From NCBI RefSeq assembly GCF_007556585.1, contig NZ_VJNA01000004.1, positions 51,083 to 115,082 of the forward strand: a stretch of 64,000 nucleotides of DNA. Reading direction: 5' to 3'. The notes beneath the pieces were generated by a model, which ran no database searches, was not told the origin of the DNA, and saw nothing but the letters and a program-made list of their open reading frames with translations. The stretch's first letter is position 1; every line of letters starts with the position of its first letter. Made by a program: the position numbers and the translations under genes. Shown one piece after another: positions 1 through 10,743 of this stretch. The DNA is from Tepidimonas aquatica (lineage in GTDB: Bacteria; Pseudomonadota; Gammaproteobacteria; Burkholderiales; Burkholderiaceae_C).

Positions 1-576
1 CGTCGGCCGCCAGGACAGCGCCCAGCGGCCCGCCACAACCTGTTGCCACCACAGCAGGCCGACCAGTGTTTTGCCATCGGTCAGTTCGCCGCGCGCCACC
101 GCAGCCAGCAGCTCGTCGCCCGACACCGTCAACACGTCCAAAAATTCGCCCTCATCGAGCGTGCGCGCTCCGGCCCGCAAACCACGGGCAAACCAGATTT
201 CGATCACCTCGTTGGAGTAGCCAATGCACGGGTGCAGCACGCCGGCGCGCGCCCACTCGTCGGCCTCGTAACCGGTTTCCTCGCGCAGCTCGCGCGCGGC
301 GCACGCCCAGCCCGTCTCACCGGGGTCCCGCTTGCCGGCGGGCAGCTCGATGAACACCCGCCCCACGGGGTAACGGAACTGCCGCTCCACCACCAGCCGC
401 GTCGCATCCAGCATAGGCACGACCATCACCGCGCCCGGGTGGCGCACATAGACGCGCCGGGCTTGCCCACCGTCCGGCAGGCGCACGTCATCCTGGTGCA
501 ACGACAGAAAACTGCCCTGCCACAACGTACGTTGCAGCAGCGGCGTCTCAGTCAGGTCGTCGGGTTGCGGGTGCAC
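1..576 (-). CDS. Nudix hydrolase (ADP-ribose pyrophosphatase-like), cut by window edge
   Basis: A hydrolase of nucleoside-diphosphate-linked substrates, most like ADP-ribose pyrophosphatase. The reading frame carries the full Nudix box, G-x5-E-x7-REL-x-EE-x-G, seen as GKRDPGE followed by RELREETG, at about residues 95-117. It is preceded by a strand-rich segment with the ERQFRYPVG motif usual in NudF-like enzymes. I chose the GTG at 574-576 because no ATG lies in frame between it and the DUF2818 stop, and the gap to that stop is only 20 bp. The C-terminus runs off the window after 192 codons, so only a few residues are likely missing. It lies last in the nuo transcription unit. The exact substrate cannot be read from sequence. 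Confidence 0.82.
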   Translation of the reverse strand, partial: MHPQPDDLTETPLLQRTLWQGSFLSLHQDDVRLPDGGQARRVYVRHPGAVMVVPMLDATRLVVERQFRYPVGRVFIELPAGKRDPGETGWACAARELREETGYEADEWARAGVLHPCIGYSNEVIEIWFARGLRAGARTLDEGEFLDVLTVSGDELLAAVARGELTDGKTLVGLLWWQQVVAGRWALSWRPT

Positions 577-596
577 GCGGGTGGCTCCACGGCACG

Positions 597-896
597 TCAG
601 TGGCGCACCAGGTAGCGCCACACGAAGCCGGGAAAGGCCAGCGTGGCAAACATGGCCGCGGTCACGGCGTAAAACTCCCAACGCTGCGGGTAGATCTGGC
701 CCACCTGCGCTTCCAGCGCCAGCGACACGCCACCCACGGCGAAATACAGCAGCACCAGCTCCAGCAAGCGCCCCCACAACGGCTTGACGCCGCCGCGGGC
801 CGGCAGCAACGCCAACCAGCGTTGGTTGACAAACGGCAGGTTGGCCCCCACGATGGCCAACCCAATCACGGTCCAGACGGCGGTTTGTAGCCCCAT
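597..896 (-). CDS. DUF2818 family small membrane protein
   Basis: A 99-residue protein with three or four hydrophobic segments (about residues 5-24, 40-60 and 74-92) and a basic C-terminus ending VWRYLVRH. It matches from memory the DUF2818 family, which sits next to nuoN in many Burkholderiales. It begins 19 bp after the nuoN stop on the same strand, so it is probably co-transcribed with the complex I genes. No function is established that I know of; association with complex I assembly or the membrane is only suggested by position. Confidence 0.8.
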   Translation of the reverse strand: MGLQTAVWTVIGLAIVGANLPFVNQRWLALLPARGGVKPLWGRLLELVLLYFAVGGVSLALEAQVGQIYPQRWEFYAVTAAMFATLAFPGFVWRYLVRH

Positions 897-915
897 GCCC
901 TTAGTCTAGCGGGGC

Positions 916-2397
916 TTACAAGACCGCGCGCAGCGCCTGGACACACAGGGTCATGAGGCCGCCCGGCAACACCCCCAGCACCAGCACCAGCGCGCCGTTG
1001 ACGGTGAGCACCGCGCGGGTGGCCAGTGGCGCTTCGATGGGCGCGGTCTGCACCGGCGCATCAAAGTACATCACCTTGATGAGGCGCAGGTAGTAGAACG
1101 CCCCCACCAGCGAGGCCAGCACGGCAAACACCGCCAAGCCCACGGCCGCTTCGGCACCCGAAGCCAGCAGCGCCTGCAGCACGGCCAGTTTGGCGTAAAA
1201 GCCCACCAGCGGCGGCACACCGGCCAGCGAAAACAGGCACGCCGCCAACACGCCCGCGTACAGGGGGCTACGCTGGTTGAGCCCGGCGAAGTCCTCGATG
1301 TCCTCGGACTCGAAGCCGGCGCGGGTGAGCAGCAACAGCACGCCGAAGGTCGCCAGCGTCGTCAGCATGTAGGTAACGATGTAAAACATCGCCGCGCCCC
1401 AGGCGTCGGCCATGCCGCCACGGCCGCCATCGGCCACACCGCCCACCAGCGCCAACAGCATGAAGCCCATCTGCGCAATCGTCGAAAACGCCAGCATGCG
1501 CTTGACGTTGCGCTGCGCGATCGCGGCCAGGTTGCCCACCAGCAACGACGCCACCGCCAGCGTGGCCAGCATGGGCTGCCACTGCGCCGCGGCCAGCGGC
1601 AGGCTCTCGGCCAGCAACCGCACGACGATGGCGAACGCCGCCAGCTTGGGCGCGCCGGCGATCAGCAAGGTCACCGCCGTGGGCGCACCGTGGTAGATGT
1701 CCGGCACCCACATGTGGAACGGGACCACGCCCAGCTTGAACGCCAGCCCGGCAACGACGAACACAATGCCCAGCGTCAACACCAGCGGCTCGCGCACGCC
1801 GCCGGCCACCGCCTGCGCCACCGCGGGTACGTGCAGGCTGCCGGTGGCACCGTACACGAGCGACAACCCGTACAGCAGGAAACCGCTGGCCAGCGCCCCC
1901 AACACAAAGTACTTCATCGCCGCCTCGGTGGCGCGCACCTCGTCGCGGCGCAACGCCACCAGCGCGTAGCTGGACAGCGTCAACAGCTCCAGACCCAGGT
2001 ACAGCACCAGGTAGTGGTGGCCACTGATCATGATGAACATGCCCAGCAGCGCAAACATCGACAACGTGAACAGCTCGCCGCCACGCAGCATGTCGCGCGC
2101 GCCGGCGTACGGCCGCGCGTACACCAGCGTCACCATCAGCGCCACGGTGGCAAAGCATTTGAGCCACGCGGCCAGCGGGTCACTGACGATCATGCCACCA
2201 AAGCCCACCAGCGTCTGGCCACTGCTGGCCAGGTAGCCTTCCAACACCGCCACCACCGCCAGCGTCAACTGGGTCAAGCGGTAGGTGGCATCGCGCAGCG
2301 GCGTGTCGACGAACAGGTCGTACAGGGCGATCACGCACGCCATGCCGAGCAACAGCAGCTCCGGCGTGGCGGTGGCCCAACTGACGGCATCGATCAT
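916..2397 (-). CDS. nuoN: NADH-quinone oxidoreductase subunit N
   Basis: Antiporter-like membrane subunit of respiratory complex I, one of the three large proton-pumping subunits (L, M, N). The frame from MIDAVSW gives 493 residues with about 14 hydrophobic segments. It holds the lysine-bearing helix stretch AFKLGVVPFHMWVPDIYHGAP (about residues 220-240), typical of this family, and a second conserved lysine in NVKRMLAFSTIAQMGF. An in-frame TTG 33 bp upstream is also possible, but the ATG at 2395-2397 is preceded by GAAAG and is conventional. It is the last nuo gene, 36 bp after nuoM. Confidence 0.96.
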   Translation of the reverse strand: MIDAVSWATATPELLLLGMACVIALYDLFVDTPLRDATYRLTQLTLAVVAVLEGYLASSGQTLVGFGGMIVSDPLAAWLKCFATVALMVTLVYARPYAGARDMLRGGELFTLSMFALLGMFIMISGHHYLVLYLGLELLTLSSYALVALRRDEVRATEAAMKYFVLGALASGFLLYGLSLVYGATGSLHVPAVAQAVAGGVREPLVLTLGIVFVVAGLAFKLGVVPFHMWVPDIYHGAPTAVTLLIAGAPKLAAFAIVVRLLAESLPLAAAQWQPMLATLAVASLLVGNLAAIAQRNVKRMLAFSTIAQMGFMLLALVGGVADGGRGGMADAWGAAMFYIVTYMLTTLATFGVLLLLTRAGFESEDIEDFAGLNQRSPLYAGVLAACLFSLAGVPPLVGFYAKLAVLQALLASGAEAAVGLAVFAVLASLVGAFYYLRLIKVMYFDAPVQTAPIEAPLATRAVLTVNGALVLVLGVLPGGLMTLCVQALRAVL

Positions 2398-2433
2398 CGT
2401 GAGGTCGCTTTCTTGCAAAAGGTTAGGCAACGG

Positions 2434-3909
2434 TCAGCCCAGCTTGGACACGGCCACATGCTTGAGCAGTTGCTGCACCGCCGGGTCCATTGCGTCGGTG
2501 AAAGGCTTGGGGTGGATGCCCAGGTACAGCACCATCACCGCCAGCAGCGCCAGGATCAGGTATTCGCGCGCGTTGATGTCCTTGAGCGCCTTGACGTGCT
2601 CATGCACCGGTGCGCCCAGGTACACGCGCTTGAACATCCACAGCGAGTACGCGGCGCCCAGGATCAGCGACGTTGCAGCCAGCATCGCGATCCAGAAGTT
2701 TTCACGCACGGCGGCCAGGATCACCATCCACTCACCGACAAAGCCGGCCGTGCCCGGCAGCCCCGCGTTGGCCATCACGAACAGCGCGGCAAAGGCGGCA
2801 AACGCCGGCATCGTGTTGACCACACCGCCGTAGTCCTTGATTTCGCGCGAATGCACACGGTCGTACAGCACGCCAATGCACAGGAACATCGCCGCCGACA
2901 CAAACCCGTGCGCGATCATCTGCACCAGCGCACCACTGACGCCCAGGTCGTTGAACAGGAACAACCCCAGCGTGACGAAGCCCATGTGCGCCACCGACGA
3001 GTAGGCCACGAGCTTTTTCATATCCTGCTGCACCATCGCCACCAGGCCGACGTAAATCACCGCCACCAGCGACAGGCCGATGATCAGCGGCGCCCACTGA
3101 TGCGCGGCGTCCGGCGTGATCGGCAGCGAAAAGCGCAAAAACCCGTACGCGCCCAGCTTGAGCATGATGGCCGCCAGCACCGCTGAGCCACCTGTGGGCG
3201 CCTCGACGTGCACGTCCGGCAACCAGGTGTGCACCGGCCACATCGGCACCTTGACGGCAAACGCCGCCAGGAAGGCGAAGAACAGCGCCGACTGCACGTC
3301 CGCGCCCAGCGGCAGCTTCCACCAGGTGGCCAGGTCAAAGCTGCCACCCGACACGTTGTACAGGTACAGCAGCGCCACCAGCATCAGCAGCGAGCCCAGC
3401 AGCGTGTACAGGAAGAACTTGAACGCCGCGTAAATCTTGTTCGGGCCACCCCAGATACCGATGATGATGTACATCGGGATCAGCGTGGCTTCGAAGAAGA
3501 TGTAAAACAGCATCGCGTCCAGCGCCGCGAACACGCCGATCATCAACCCCGACAGGATCAAAAACGCCCCCATGTACTGGTTGACGCGCTCGGTGATGAC
3601 CTCCCAGCCGGCGATGACAACGATCACCGTGATGAAGGCGGTCAGCGGGATCAGCCACAGCGAAATGCCGTCCACGCCCAGGTGGTAGTGCACGTTGAAG
3701 CGCTCGATCCACGGCGCCTTTTCGACGAATTGCATCGCCGCCGTGCTCGTGTCAAAGCCGGTGATCAGCGGCACCGTCACGGCCAGCCCGAGCAGCGCCC
3801 CGATGAGCGCGGTCCAGCGCACGGCGCCGGCATGCTCGTCACGCCCCAGCGCCAGCAGCACCGCGCCAAACAGGATCGGCGTCCAAATCGCCAGACTCAA
3901 CAAACCCAT
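2434..3909 (-). CDS. nuoM: NADH-quinone oxidoreductase subunit M
   Basis: Antiporter-like proton-pumping subunit of complex I, 491 residues and strongly hydrophobic throughout. The conserved charged elements are visible: an early GVDGISLWLIPLTAF segment, FAVKVPMWPVHTWLPDVHVEAP with the key lysine, and MKKLVAYSSVAHMGFV. Its length matches the family. It starts 13 bp after nuoL and its product is expected in the distal part of the membrane arm next to NuoL and NuoN. Confidence 0.97.
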   Translation of the reverse strand: MGLLSLAIWTPILFGAVLLALGRDEHAGAVRWTALIGALLGLAVTVPLITGFDTSTAAMQFVEKAPWIERFNVHYHLGVDGISLWLIPLTAFITVIVVIAGWEVITERVNQYMGAFLILSGLMIGVFAALDAMLFYIFFEATLIPMYIIIGIWGGPNKIYAAFKFFLYTLLGSLLMLVALLYLYNVSGGSFDLATWWKLPLGADVQSALFFAFLAAFAVKVPMWPVHTWLPDVHVEAPTGGSAVLAAIMLKLGAYGFLRFSLPITPDAAHQWAPLIIGLSLVAVIYVGLVAMVQQDMKKLVAYSSVAHMGFVTLGLFLFNDLGVSGALVQMIAHGFVSAAMFLCIGVLYDRVHSREIKDYGGVVNTMPAFAAFAALFVMANAGLPGTAGFVGEWMVILAAVRENFWIAMLAATSLILGAAYSLWMFKRVYLGAPVHEHVKALKDINAREYLILALLAVMVLYLGIHPKPFTDAMDPAVQQLLKHVAVSKLG

Positions 3910-3922
3910 GCTGTCGTTCTCC

Positions 3923-5953
3923 TTATCGGGCGAGCCAGACGAAGTACATCATGAACGCCAACACGCCCAGGATCATCACGAAGGCGTAGTGGTACAAAAA
4001 GCCCGTTTGCAGCCGCCGCACCACGCTGGCCAGCGCGCCCACGAGCTTCCAGCTGGCGTTGACGACGCCGGTCTCGATGACCCCGCGGTCGCCGCCCTTC
4101 CACAGTCCCACGCCCAGCGCGCGCGCCGCGCGGGCGATGATGTGCTCGTTGATCCAGTCCATGTAGTACTTGTTTTCCAGCACCACAACGATGGGACGCA
4201 GCGCCTGCGCGATGCGGCCTGGCAAGTCCGGGCGCACCAGGTACAGGTACCAGGCGCTGACGGCGCCGGCCAGCGCCAGGTACAGCGGCGGCGTGCTGAA
4301 GGCGTGCAGCGCCATCGCCAGCGGGCCGTGGAACGCTTCGGCAAACGCCGCCATCGCCGGGTGCCTGTCGGCATGGACCTCGATCGACGCGGCGAGGAAC
4401 TCGCCGAACAGCATCGGCTCGATGGTCAAGTAGCCGATGACCACCGACGGCACCGCCAGCAACAGCAGCGGCGCGGTCACGACCCACGGCGACTCGTGCG
4501 GCTTGCCGTCGCCGTGGTCGTCGTGGTGGTCGTCATGGCCGTGGTGCGCGTCGGGGTTTTGGTCGTAGCGCTCAGGCCCGTGGAAGACCAGGAAGTACAC
4601 CCGGAACGAGTAAAACGACGTCACGAACACACCCGCCAGCACCGCGGCGTAGGCCAGGCCCGAGGCCGGCAGGTTGCTGGCGTGCACCACCTCGATGATC
4701 GCGTCCTTGGAATAAAAGCCCGAAAACAGCGGCGTGCCGATCAGCGCCAGCGTGCCCAGCAGGAAGGTGATCCACGTGATCGGCATGTACTTGCGCAGCC
4801 CACCCATGTAGCGGATGTCCTGGTTGTGGTGCATGCCGATGATGACCGAGCCGGCCGCCAGGAACAGCAGCGCCTTGAAAAACGCGTGCGTCATCAGGTG
4901 AAACACCGCCACCGAGTACGCCGACGCCCCCAGCGCCACCGTCATGTAGCCCAGCTGCGACAGCGTCGAGTAGGCCACCACGCGCTTGATGTCGTTTTGG
5001 ATGATGCCCAGCAGCCCCATGAAAAACGCCGTGATCGCCCCGATGACCAGGATGAAGTTCAGCGCCGCATCGGACAGCTCGTAAATGGGCGACATGCGCG
5101 CGACCATAAAAATGCCCGCCGTCACCATCGTCGCCGCGTGGATCAGCGCCGAGATCGGCGTGGGGCCTTCCATCGAGTCGGGCAGCCAGACGTGCAGCGG
5201 GAACTGGGCGCTTTTGCCCATCGCGCCGATGAACAGGCAGATGCCGATGACGGTCACCAGCATCACGTCCTGCCCCAGCACGTACCACGGAAACTCGATA
5301 CCGGCCAGCTGCGGCGCCTTGTCGAAGATTTCGTTGTAGTTCAGCGTGCCGGTGTACGCCGCCAGCAGGCCAATGCCCAAGATGAAGCCGAAGTCACCCA
5401 CGCGGTTGACCAAAAACGCCTTCATGTTGGCAAAGATGGCCGTGGGCTTGTTGAACCAGAACCCGATCAGCAGGTACGACACCAGGCCCACCGCCTCCCA
5501 GCCGAAAAAGAGCTGCAGCAGGTTGTTGCTCATGACCAGCATGAGCATCGAGAACGTGAACAGCGAGATGTAGGCGAAGAAGCGGTTGTAGCCCGGGTCG
5601 TCTTCCATGTAGCCGATGGTGTAGATGTGCACCATCAGCGACACGAAGGTCACCACGCACATCATCATCGCGGTCAGGCCATCGACCAGGAAGCCGATTT
5701 CCATCTTGAGGCCGCCGATGACCATCCATTCGTAGATCGTCTGGTCGAAATACGCGCCGTCCAGCGCCACACGCTTGAGCGTGATGGCCGACAGGATGAA
5801 CGCGACCAGCACCCCCAGGATGGTGAGGCTGTGCGCCCAGCGCCGCCCGATCCAGTTGCCCCCCAGGCGGGTCCCGAAGATGCCGGCCGCGGCCGCCCCG
5901 GCGAGCGGGGCCAGCGGCACGGCCAGCAGCATGCTTGCGGAAAGTGTCGTCAT
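3923..5953 (-). CDS. nuoL: NADH-quinone oxidoreductase subunit L
   Basis: Terminal antiporter-like subunit of complex I, 676 residues, with the long C-terminal lateral helix region expected for NuoL. Family marks include GDFGFILGIGLLAAYTGTLN, MGKSAQFPLHVWLPDSMEGP with its lysine, and DIKRVVAYSTLSQLGYM. A loop at about residues 463-483 is unusually rich in His and Asp (HHGHDDHHDDHGDG), lying between transmembrane segments. Separated from nuoK by 28 bp and from nuoM by 13 bp, it is clearly within the operon. Confidence 0.97.
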   Translation of the reverse strand: MTTLSASMLLAVPLAPLAGAAAAGIFGTRLGGNWIGRRWAHSLTILGVLVAFILSAITLKRVALDGAYFDQTIYEWMVIGGLKMEIGFLVDGLTAMMMCVVTFVSLMVHIYTIGYMEDDPGYNRFFAYISLFTFSMLMLVMSNNLLQLFFGWEAVGLVSYLLIGFWFNKPTAIFANMKAFLVNRVGDFGFILGIGLLAAYTGTLNYNEIFDKAPQLAGIEFPWYVLGQDVMLVTVIGICLFIGAMGKSAQFPLHVWLPDSMEGPTPISALIHAATMVTAGIFMVARMSPIYELSDAALNFILVIGAITAFFMGLLGIIQNDIKRVVAYSTLSQLGYMTVALGASAYSVAVFHLMTHAFFKALLFLAAGSVIIGMHHNQDIRYMGGLRKYMPITWITFLLGTLALIGTPLFSGFYSKDAIIEVVHASNLPASGLAYAAVLAGVFVTSFYSFRVYFLVFHGPERYDQNPDAHHGHDDHHDDHGDGKPHESPWVVTAPLLLLAVPSVVIGYLTIEPMLFGEFLAASIEVHADRHPAMAAFAEAFHGPLAMALHAFSTPPLYLALAGAVSAWYLYLVRPDLPGRIAQALRPIVVVLENKYYMDWINEHIIARAARALGVGLWKGGDRGVIETGVVNASWKLVGALASVVRRLQTGFLYHYAFVMILGVLAFMMYFVWLAR

Positions 5954-5981
5954 GGTCTGTACAGAGGCTCGGGTGGTGGGC

Positions 5982-6302
5982 TCAACCCTTGAGGGTGTTG
6001 AGCGTTTCGACGTCGATCGACGACTTGTTGCGGAACAACAGCACCAGGATCGCCAAGCCGATCGCCGACTCGGCCGCCGCCACGGTCAGGATGAAAAACA
6101 CGAACACCTGCCCGTGCAAGTCACCCAGGTAGTGGGCAAACGCGACGAAATTGAGGTTGACCGCCAGCAGCATCAGCTCGATGGCCATCAACAGCACGAT
6201 GAGGTTTTTGCGGTTGAGAAAAATCCCCACCACCGACAGCGCGAACAGGATCGCGCCCACCGACAGAAAGTGCCCGATACCCAGGCTGCCCAATGTGTTC
6301 AT
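5982..6302 (-). CDS. nuoK: NADH-quinone oxidoreductase subunit K
   Basis: Small membrane subunit of complex I with three transmembrane helices, 106 residues. Conserved glutamates of the proton path are present in [19 protein letters not shown] and in [14 protein letters not shown]. The ATG overlaps the nuoJ stop by ATGA, indicating translational coupling. Slightly longer than the E. coli protein because of an N-terminal extension of a few residues. Confidence 0.96.
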   Translation of the reverse strand: MNTLGSLGIGHFLSVGAILFALSVVGIFLNRKNLIVLLMAIELMLLAVNLNFVAFAHYLGDLHGQVFVFFILTVAAAESAIGLAILVLLFRNKSSIDVETLNTLKG

Positions 6303-6946
6303 GCCCCCTCCTCCTGGCCGGCGGCGGGTGCGCTCGCCACGCGCGCCGGCGGCACCGACAGCACGCGCAGCCGCTGCGTCGCCTTGACGCGCACCTGCAG
6401 CGACGGATCGACGGTCTTGGTGTCTTTGCGGCCGCGCAGCGTCAGCGCGATGGCCGCGATCATGGCCACCAACAGGATCACCGCGGCGACCTGGATCGGG
6501 TACAGGTAGTCACGGTACAACAGCCGACCCAGCTCCAGCGTGTTGTTGTGGTCCGGCGCGTGCATCGCGCGGCTGGCCACCGCGGGGTCGGCCGTGGCGG
6601 TGGGAAAGCCCGCCCACACCACCGCGATCAGCTCGGCGCTGACCACCGCGCCCAGCAGCAGCGCCAGGGGCAGGTGTTTCCAAAAGCCCGCGCGCATCGC
6701 GTCGACGTTGATGTCGAGCATCATCACGACGAACAGGAACAACACCATCACCGCGCCCAGGTACACCAGCACCAGCGCGATGCCGAGGAACTCCGCCTTC
6801 AGCAGCAGCCACAGCGCCGCGGCTTGCGAAAACGCCAGCATCAGGTACAGCACCGCGTGCACGGGGTTGCGCGCTGTGACGACGCGCAGCGCCGCCAGCA
6901 GCAGCACCGCTGAAAACAGGTAGAAAAATCCAGCGACGAAATCCAT
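6299..6946 (-). CDS. nuoJ: NADH-quinone oxidoreductase subunit J
   Basis: Membrane subunit of complex I, 215 residues, with five hydrophobic helices. The conserved segment [18 protein letters not shown], containing the helix that bends in the coupling mechanism, is at about residues 56-75. The C-terminal 50 residues are polar and alanine-rich, as in betaproteobacterial homologues. It overlaps nuoK by four bases and lies 30 bp after nuoI. Confidence 0.96.
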   Translation of the reverse strand: MDFVAGFFYLFSAVLLLAALRVVTARNPVHAVLYLMLAFSQAAALWLLLKAEFLGIALVLVYLGAVMVLFLFVVMMLDINVDAMRAGFWKHLPLALLLGAVVSAELIAVVWAGFPTATADPAVASRAMHAPDHNNTLELGRLLYRDYLYPIQVAAVILLVAMIAAIALTLRGRKDTKTVDPSLQVRVKATQRLRVLSVPPARVASAPAAGQEEGA

Positions 6947-6976
6947 GGTCTGTTCGCCCGCAGGCCCCTTGTCGTA

Positions 6977-7486
6977 TTAGCGGTACTTGGCGTCGGCCGC
7001 CTTGGCCGCCGCGATCTCTTTTTCGTAGCGGTCACCCACGGCCAGCAGCATCTCTTTGGTGAAGTACAGGTCGCCGCGCTTTTCGCCGTGGTACTCGAAG
7101 ATGTGCGTCTCGACGATGGCGTCAACCGGGCACGCTTCTTCGCAAAAGCCGCAAAAGATGCACTTGGTCAGGTCGATGTCGTAGCGCGTCGTGCGGCGGG
7201 TGCCGTCGTCACGCTGCGCCGACTCGATCGTGATGGCCATCGCCGGGCACACCGCTTCGCACAGCTTGCACGCGATGCAGCGCTCCTCGCCGTTGGGGTA
7301 ACGGCGCTGGGCATGCAACCCACGGAAGCGCGGCGACAGCGGCGTCTTTTCTTCCGGGTACTGCAGCGTCACCTTGGGCCGCAACGCATAGCGCCCGGTC
7401 AGGGCCATGCCCTTGAACAGCTCCAGCAGCAAAAAGCTCTTGAAAAAATCTTTCAGCGAAAACGGGGCAACGGCGGTGGGGGACAT
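6977..7486 (-). CDS. nuoI: NADH-quinone oxidoreductase subunit I, two [4Fe-4S] clusters
   Basis: Iron-sulfur subunit that carries clusters N6a and N6b between the peripheral arm and the quinone site. The 169-residue frame contains two ferredoxin motifs, [12 protein letters not shown] and [12 protein letters not shown], about 40 residues apart. The start at MSPTAVAPF is preceded by an AGGAGGG-type ribosome site; the open frame continues upstream but that part is an antisense shadow of nuoH. It begins 14 bp after the nuoH stop. Confidence 0.97.
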   Translation of the reverse strand: MSPTAVAPFSLKDFFKSFLLLELFKGMALTGRYALRPKVTLQYPEEKTPLSPRFRGLHAQRRYPNGEERCIACKLCEAVCPAMAITIESAQRDDGTRRTTRYDIDLTKCIFCGFCEEACPVDAIVETHIFEYHGEKRGDLYFTKEMLLAVGDRYEKEIAAAKAADAKYR

Positions 7487-7500
7487 GCGACAGCCCTCCT

Positions 7501-8583
7501 TCACTTCCACGGGTTCCAGGCGGTCTGCATCACGGCGCCGACCACCAGCAGCCAAATCAGCGTCACCGGGATGAACACCTTCCAGCCCAGGCGCATGATC
7601 TGGTCGTAGCGGAACCGCGGGAACGTGGCGCGGATCCAGATGAACATCGAAACCACGATGGCGGTCTTGAGCCCGAGCCACACCCAGCCGGGGATGGCGT
7701 TGAACAGCTCGCTGTCGATCGGGGGCAGCCAGCCGCCCAGGAACATCAGCACCGCCAGGATCGACACCAGCCACATGCTGGCGTATTCGGCCAGGAAGAA
7801 GATTGCAAAGCCCATGCCGGAGTACTCGACCATATGACCGGCCACGATCTCGGCTTCACCTTCGACGACGTCGAACGGGTGGCGGTTGGTTTCGGCCACG
7901 GCCGAAATCAGGTACACCATAAAAATCGGCAACAGCGGCAGCCAGTTCCACGACAGGAAGTTGAGCCCCATGTCGGCCGCCACCCCGCGCGACTGCGACG
8001 CGACGATATCGGCCAGGTTCAGGCTGCCCGCGGTCATCACCACCACCAGGAAACAAAAACCGATGGCGATTTCGTAGCTGACCATTTGCGCCGACGCGCG
8101 CAACGCGCCGAGGAACGCGTATTTGGAGTTGGACGCCCAGCCGGCGATGATGACGCCGTACACCTCGATCGAGGTGATGGCCAAAATCACCAACAAGCCC
8201 GCGTTGATGTTGGCCAGCACGACGTCCGGACCGAACGGCACCGCCACCCAGGCCGCCAGCGCCGGCATGATGGCCAGCACCGGCCCCAACCGGAACAGCC
8301 CGCCGTTGGCGGCGGTGGGCCGGATCAGCTCTTTGGTCAGCAGCTTGAGCGCGTCGGCGATTGGCTGCAACAGGCCAAACGGCCCGACGCGGTTGGGCCC
8401 CAGCCGCACCTGCATCCAACCCAGCAGCCGCCGCTCCCACCACGTCAGGTAGGCCACCAGCAGCATCAGCGGCACCAGCAGCACCACGATTTTCAGCAGG
8501 ATCCACACCACCGGCCAGCCCGCCTGCGTCCACCACGCGGCGTTGCTCAGGCCTAGGCCACCTTGGTAAATCGCGTCGATCAT
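7501..8583 (-). CDS. nuoH: NADH-quinone oxidoreductase subunit H
   Basis: Membrane subunit that anchors the peripheral arm and forms much of the quinone chamber. The 360-residue frame has eight or more helices and the conserved charged loops [21 protein letters not shown] (about residues 46-66) and [22 protein letters not shown] near residue 225. The ATG overlaps the nuoG stop (ATGA), which fixes the start; the longer open frame upstream lacks family similarity. Confidence 0.97.
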   Translation of the reverse strand: MIDAIYQGGLGLSNAAWWTQAGWPVVWILLKIVVLLVPLMLLVAYLTWWERRLLGWMQVRLGPNRVGPFGLLQPIADALKLLTKELIRPTAANGGLFRLGPVLAIMPALAAWVAVPFGPDVVLANINAGLLVILAITSIEVYGVIIAGWASNSKYAFLGALRASAQMVSYEIAIGFCFLVVVMTAGSLNLADIVASQSRGVAADMGLNFLSWNWLPLLPIFMVYLISAVAETNRHPFDVVEGEAEIVAGHMVEYSGMGFAIFFLAEYASMWLVSILAVLMFLGGWLPPIDSELFNAIPGWVWLGLKTAIVVSMFIWIRATFPRFRYDQIMRLGWKVFIPVTLIWLLVVGAVMQTAWNPWK

Positions 8584-10730
8584 GCGCACACTCCTGTAGC
8601 GGCCGCCGCGCGCGCGGCGCGGGCGTCGGCGGTGGCTTGCAGCGCCGGAGCACGGCGCACCAGGGCGTCGAGCTGGTAGATCGACGCCACGCACGGCGCG
8701 CGACGCGCCGGCGCCAGGTTCAGCGCCGCGGTGGTGGTGTTGTCCAGCCGCTCGGCGGGCACAAACGCACCGTCGGCCACGCCGGGCAGCGCCGCAGCGA
8801 GCACCTCCTGCGACGACGTCTGCTCAAAGCCCGGCAGTTGCAGCATGTTGCCCAGCACGCGCAGCACCTTCCAGGCCGGCCGCGTTTCGCCCAGCGGCTT
8901 GACCACAGCGGCGAAGCTCTGCAACCGACCCTCGGCGTTGACGAACGACCCCGACGTTTCGGTGAACGGCGCCACCGGCAGCAGCACGTCACTGACGTCG
9001 AGGTTGGTCTTGAACGGGCTCAGCGTCACCACCAGATCGGCTTGCGCCAGCGCTTGGCCGGCGCTGGCGGTGTCGGCGCCCAGCTCCACCCCCAGCAGCA
9101 GCGCCGCCTTCAGCGTGCCACCGTCCAGCATGTGGGCGGCATCCAAGCCGCCAGCGCCCGGCACGGCGCCGACGAGCTGTGCGCCCACGGTGTTGGCCGC
9201 TTCGGTCAGGTAGCCCCACGCCGCGCCGGTGTGCTGCGCGATCCACTGGGCCAACGCCAGCAGCGTGGCGGCCCGTTCGTGGTGCGCCGCCGCGTTGCCC
9301 AGCAGCACCGCCTTGCGCTGCCCGCCCATCAAGCTGGCGGCGATGCGCTGCGCCGCGTCGTCGGCTTGGACACCCTCGGTGCCCGCCGGCGCGGCGACCC
9401 CGCTCGCCTGGGCCACCGCCACCGCCACGCGCGCCAGCGCCGCCGCCCAGTCGGTGGCGGGCGCGGTCAACACCGCGTGCAGCGGCATGGCCCAGTCGGG
9501 TTGCGCCTCCACCAGCGCCGACACCTGCGCGCCATGGCGCACCGCCTGGCGGATGCGCTGCGCGAACAGCGGGTGGTCTTTGCGCAGGTTGGAGCCGACG
9601 ACCAGCGCGCGCTCCAGCGTCGACAGCTGCGCAATCGGCAGGCCCAGCCAGCGCGCCTTGCCGGCCGGGGCCACGTTGTCGAACGCGTGCGCGCGCAGCC
9701 GATGGTCGATGTTGGGGCTGCCCAACCCCTCCATCAACGCGCGCGCCAGCGCCAGCTCCTCCACCGTGGCGTGGGGGCTGGCCAGCAGCCCGATGGCGGC
9801 GGCGCCGTGCTGCTCGCGGACACCCCGCAGGCCGTTGGCGACAAACTCCAGCGCCGTCTTCCAGTCCACCGTGTGCCACTGGCCGCCTTGCTTGACCATG
9901 GGCTGCGTCAGGCGATCAGGGCTGTTGAGCGCTTCGTAGCTGAAGCGGTCTCGGTCGGCGATCCAGCACTCGTTGACCTCTTCGTTTTCCAGCGGCACCA
10001 CGCGCAGCACGCGGTCGCCCTTGACCTGCACCACCAGGTTGGCGCCGGTAGCGTCGTGCGGGCTGATGCTCTTGCGCCGCGCCAGCTCCCAGGTGCGCGC
10101 GGCGTAGCGGAACGGTTTGCTGGTCAGCGCGCCCACCGGGCACAGATCGATCATGTTGCCCGACAGCTCCGAGTCGACCGTGGCCCCGACGAAGGTTTCG
10201 ATCTCGGAGTGCTCGCCGCGGTGGCTCATGCCGAGCTCCATCACCCCCGCGATCTCCTGACCGAAGCGCACGCAGCGCGTGCAGTGGATGCAGCGGCTCA
10301 TCTCCTCCATCGAGATGAGCGGGCCGACGTTTTTGTGGAAAACGACGCGCTTTTCTTCCTCGTAGCGCGACTGGGTGCCGCCGTAACCCACCGCCAGATC
10401 CTGCAGTTGGCACTCGCCGCCCTGGTCGCAGATCGGGCAGTCCAGCGGGTGGTTGATGAGCAAAAACTCCATCACGGCCTTTTGCGCCTTGATGGCCTTG
10501 TCGCTCTTGGTGCGCACCACCATGCCCATCGTCACCGGGGTGGCGCACGCCGGCATGGGCTTGGGCGCCTTTTCGACGTCCACCAGGCACATGCGGCAGT
10601 TGGCCGCGATGGACAGCTTCTTGTGGTAGCAAAAGTGCGGGATGTACACGCCCGCCTTTTCGGCCGCATGCATGACCATGCTGCCGGGCGGCACCTCCAC
10701 CTTTTTGCCGTCGAGTTCGATTTCCACCAT
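8580..10730 (-). CDS. nuoG: NADH-quinone oxidoreductase subunit G
   Basis: Large iron-sulfur subunit of the NADH-oxidising arm. The N-terminal 2Fe-2S motif (CYHKK, later CRMC and a further Cys), the His-Cys cluster segment [14 protein letters not shown], and the 4Fe-4S set CIHCTRC plus CPVGAL are all present in the first 220 residues, followed by a molybdopterin-oxidoreductase-like domain. I place the start at [10 protein letters not shown] (10728-10730), behind a GAGGGA ribosome site; an ATG seven codons upstream would overlap the nuoF stop. The product is about 716 residues, shorter than the E. coli protein, as is normal in this group. It overlaps nuoH by four bases. Confidence 0.95.
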   Translation of the reverse strand: MVEIELDGKKVEVPPGSMVMHAAEKAGVYIPHFCYHKKLSIAANCRMCLVDVEKAPKPMPACATPVTMGMVVRTKSDKAIKAQKAVMEFLLINHPLDCPICDQGGECQLQDLAVGYGGTQSRYEEEKRVVFHKNVGPLISMEEMSRCIHCTRCVRFGQEIAGVMELGMSHRGEHSEIETFVGATVDSELSGNMIDLCPVGALTSKPFRYAARTWELARRKSISPHDATGANLVVQVKGDRVLRVVPLENEEVNECWIADRDRFSYEALNSPDRLTQPMVKQGGQWHTVDWKTALEFVANGLRGVREQHGAAAIGLLASPHATVEELALARALMEGLGSPNIDHRLRAHAFDNVAPAGKARWLGLPIAQLSTLERALVVGSNLRKDHPLFAQRIRQAVRHGAQVSALVEAQPDWAMPLHAVLTAPATDWAAALARVAVAVAQASGVAAPAGTEGVQADDAAQRIAASLMGGQRKAVLLGNAAAHHERAATLLALAQWIAQHTGAAWGYLTEAANTVGAQLVGAVPGAGGLDAAHMLDGGTLKAALLLGVELGADTASAGQALAQADLVVTLSPFKTNLDVSDVLLPVAPFTETSGSFVNAEGRLQSFAAVVKPLGETRPAWKVLRVLGNMLQLPGFEQTSSQEVLAAALPGVADGAFVPAERLDNTTTAALNLAPARRAPCVASIYQLDALVRRAPALQATADARAARAAAATGVCA

Positions 10731-10743
10731 GGTGGGGCTTCCC

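Noticed and set aside
2398..2430. TTG start 33 bp upstream for nuoN
   Set aside because: The ATG at 2395-2397 has normal spacing from a purine-rich site; the added residues are not expected in the family.
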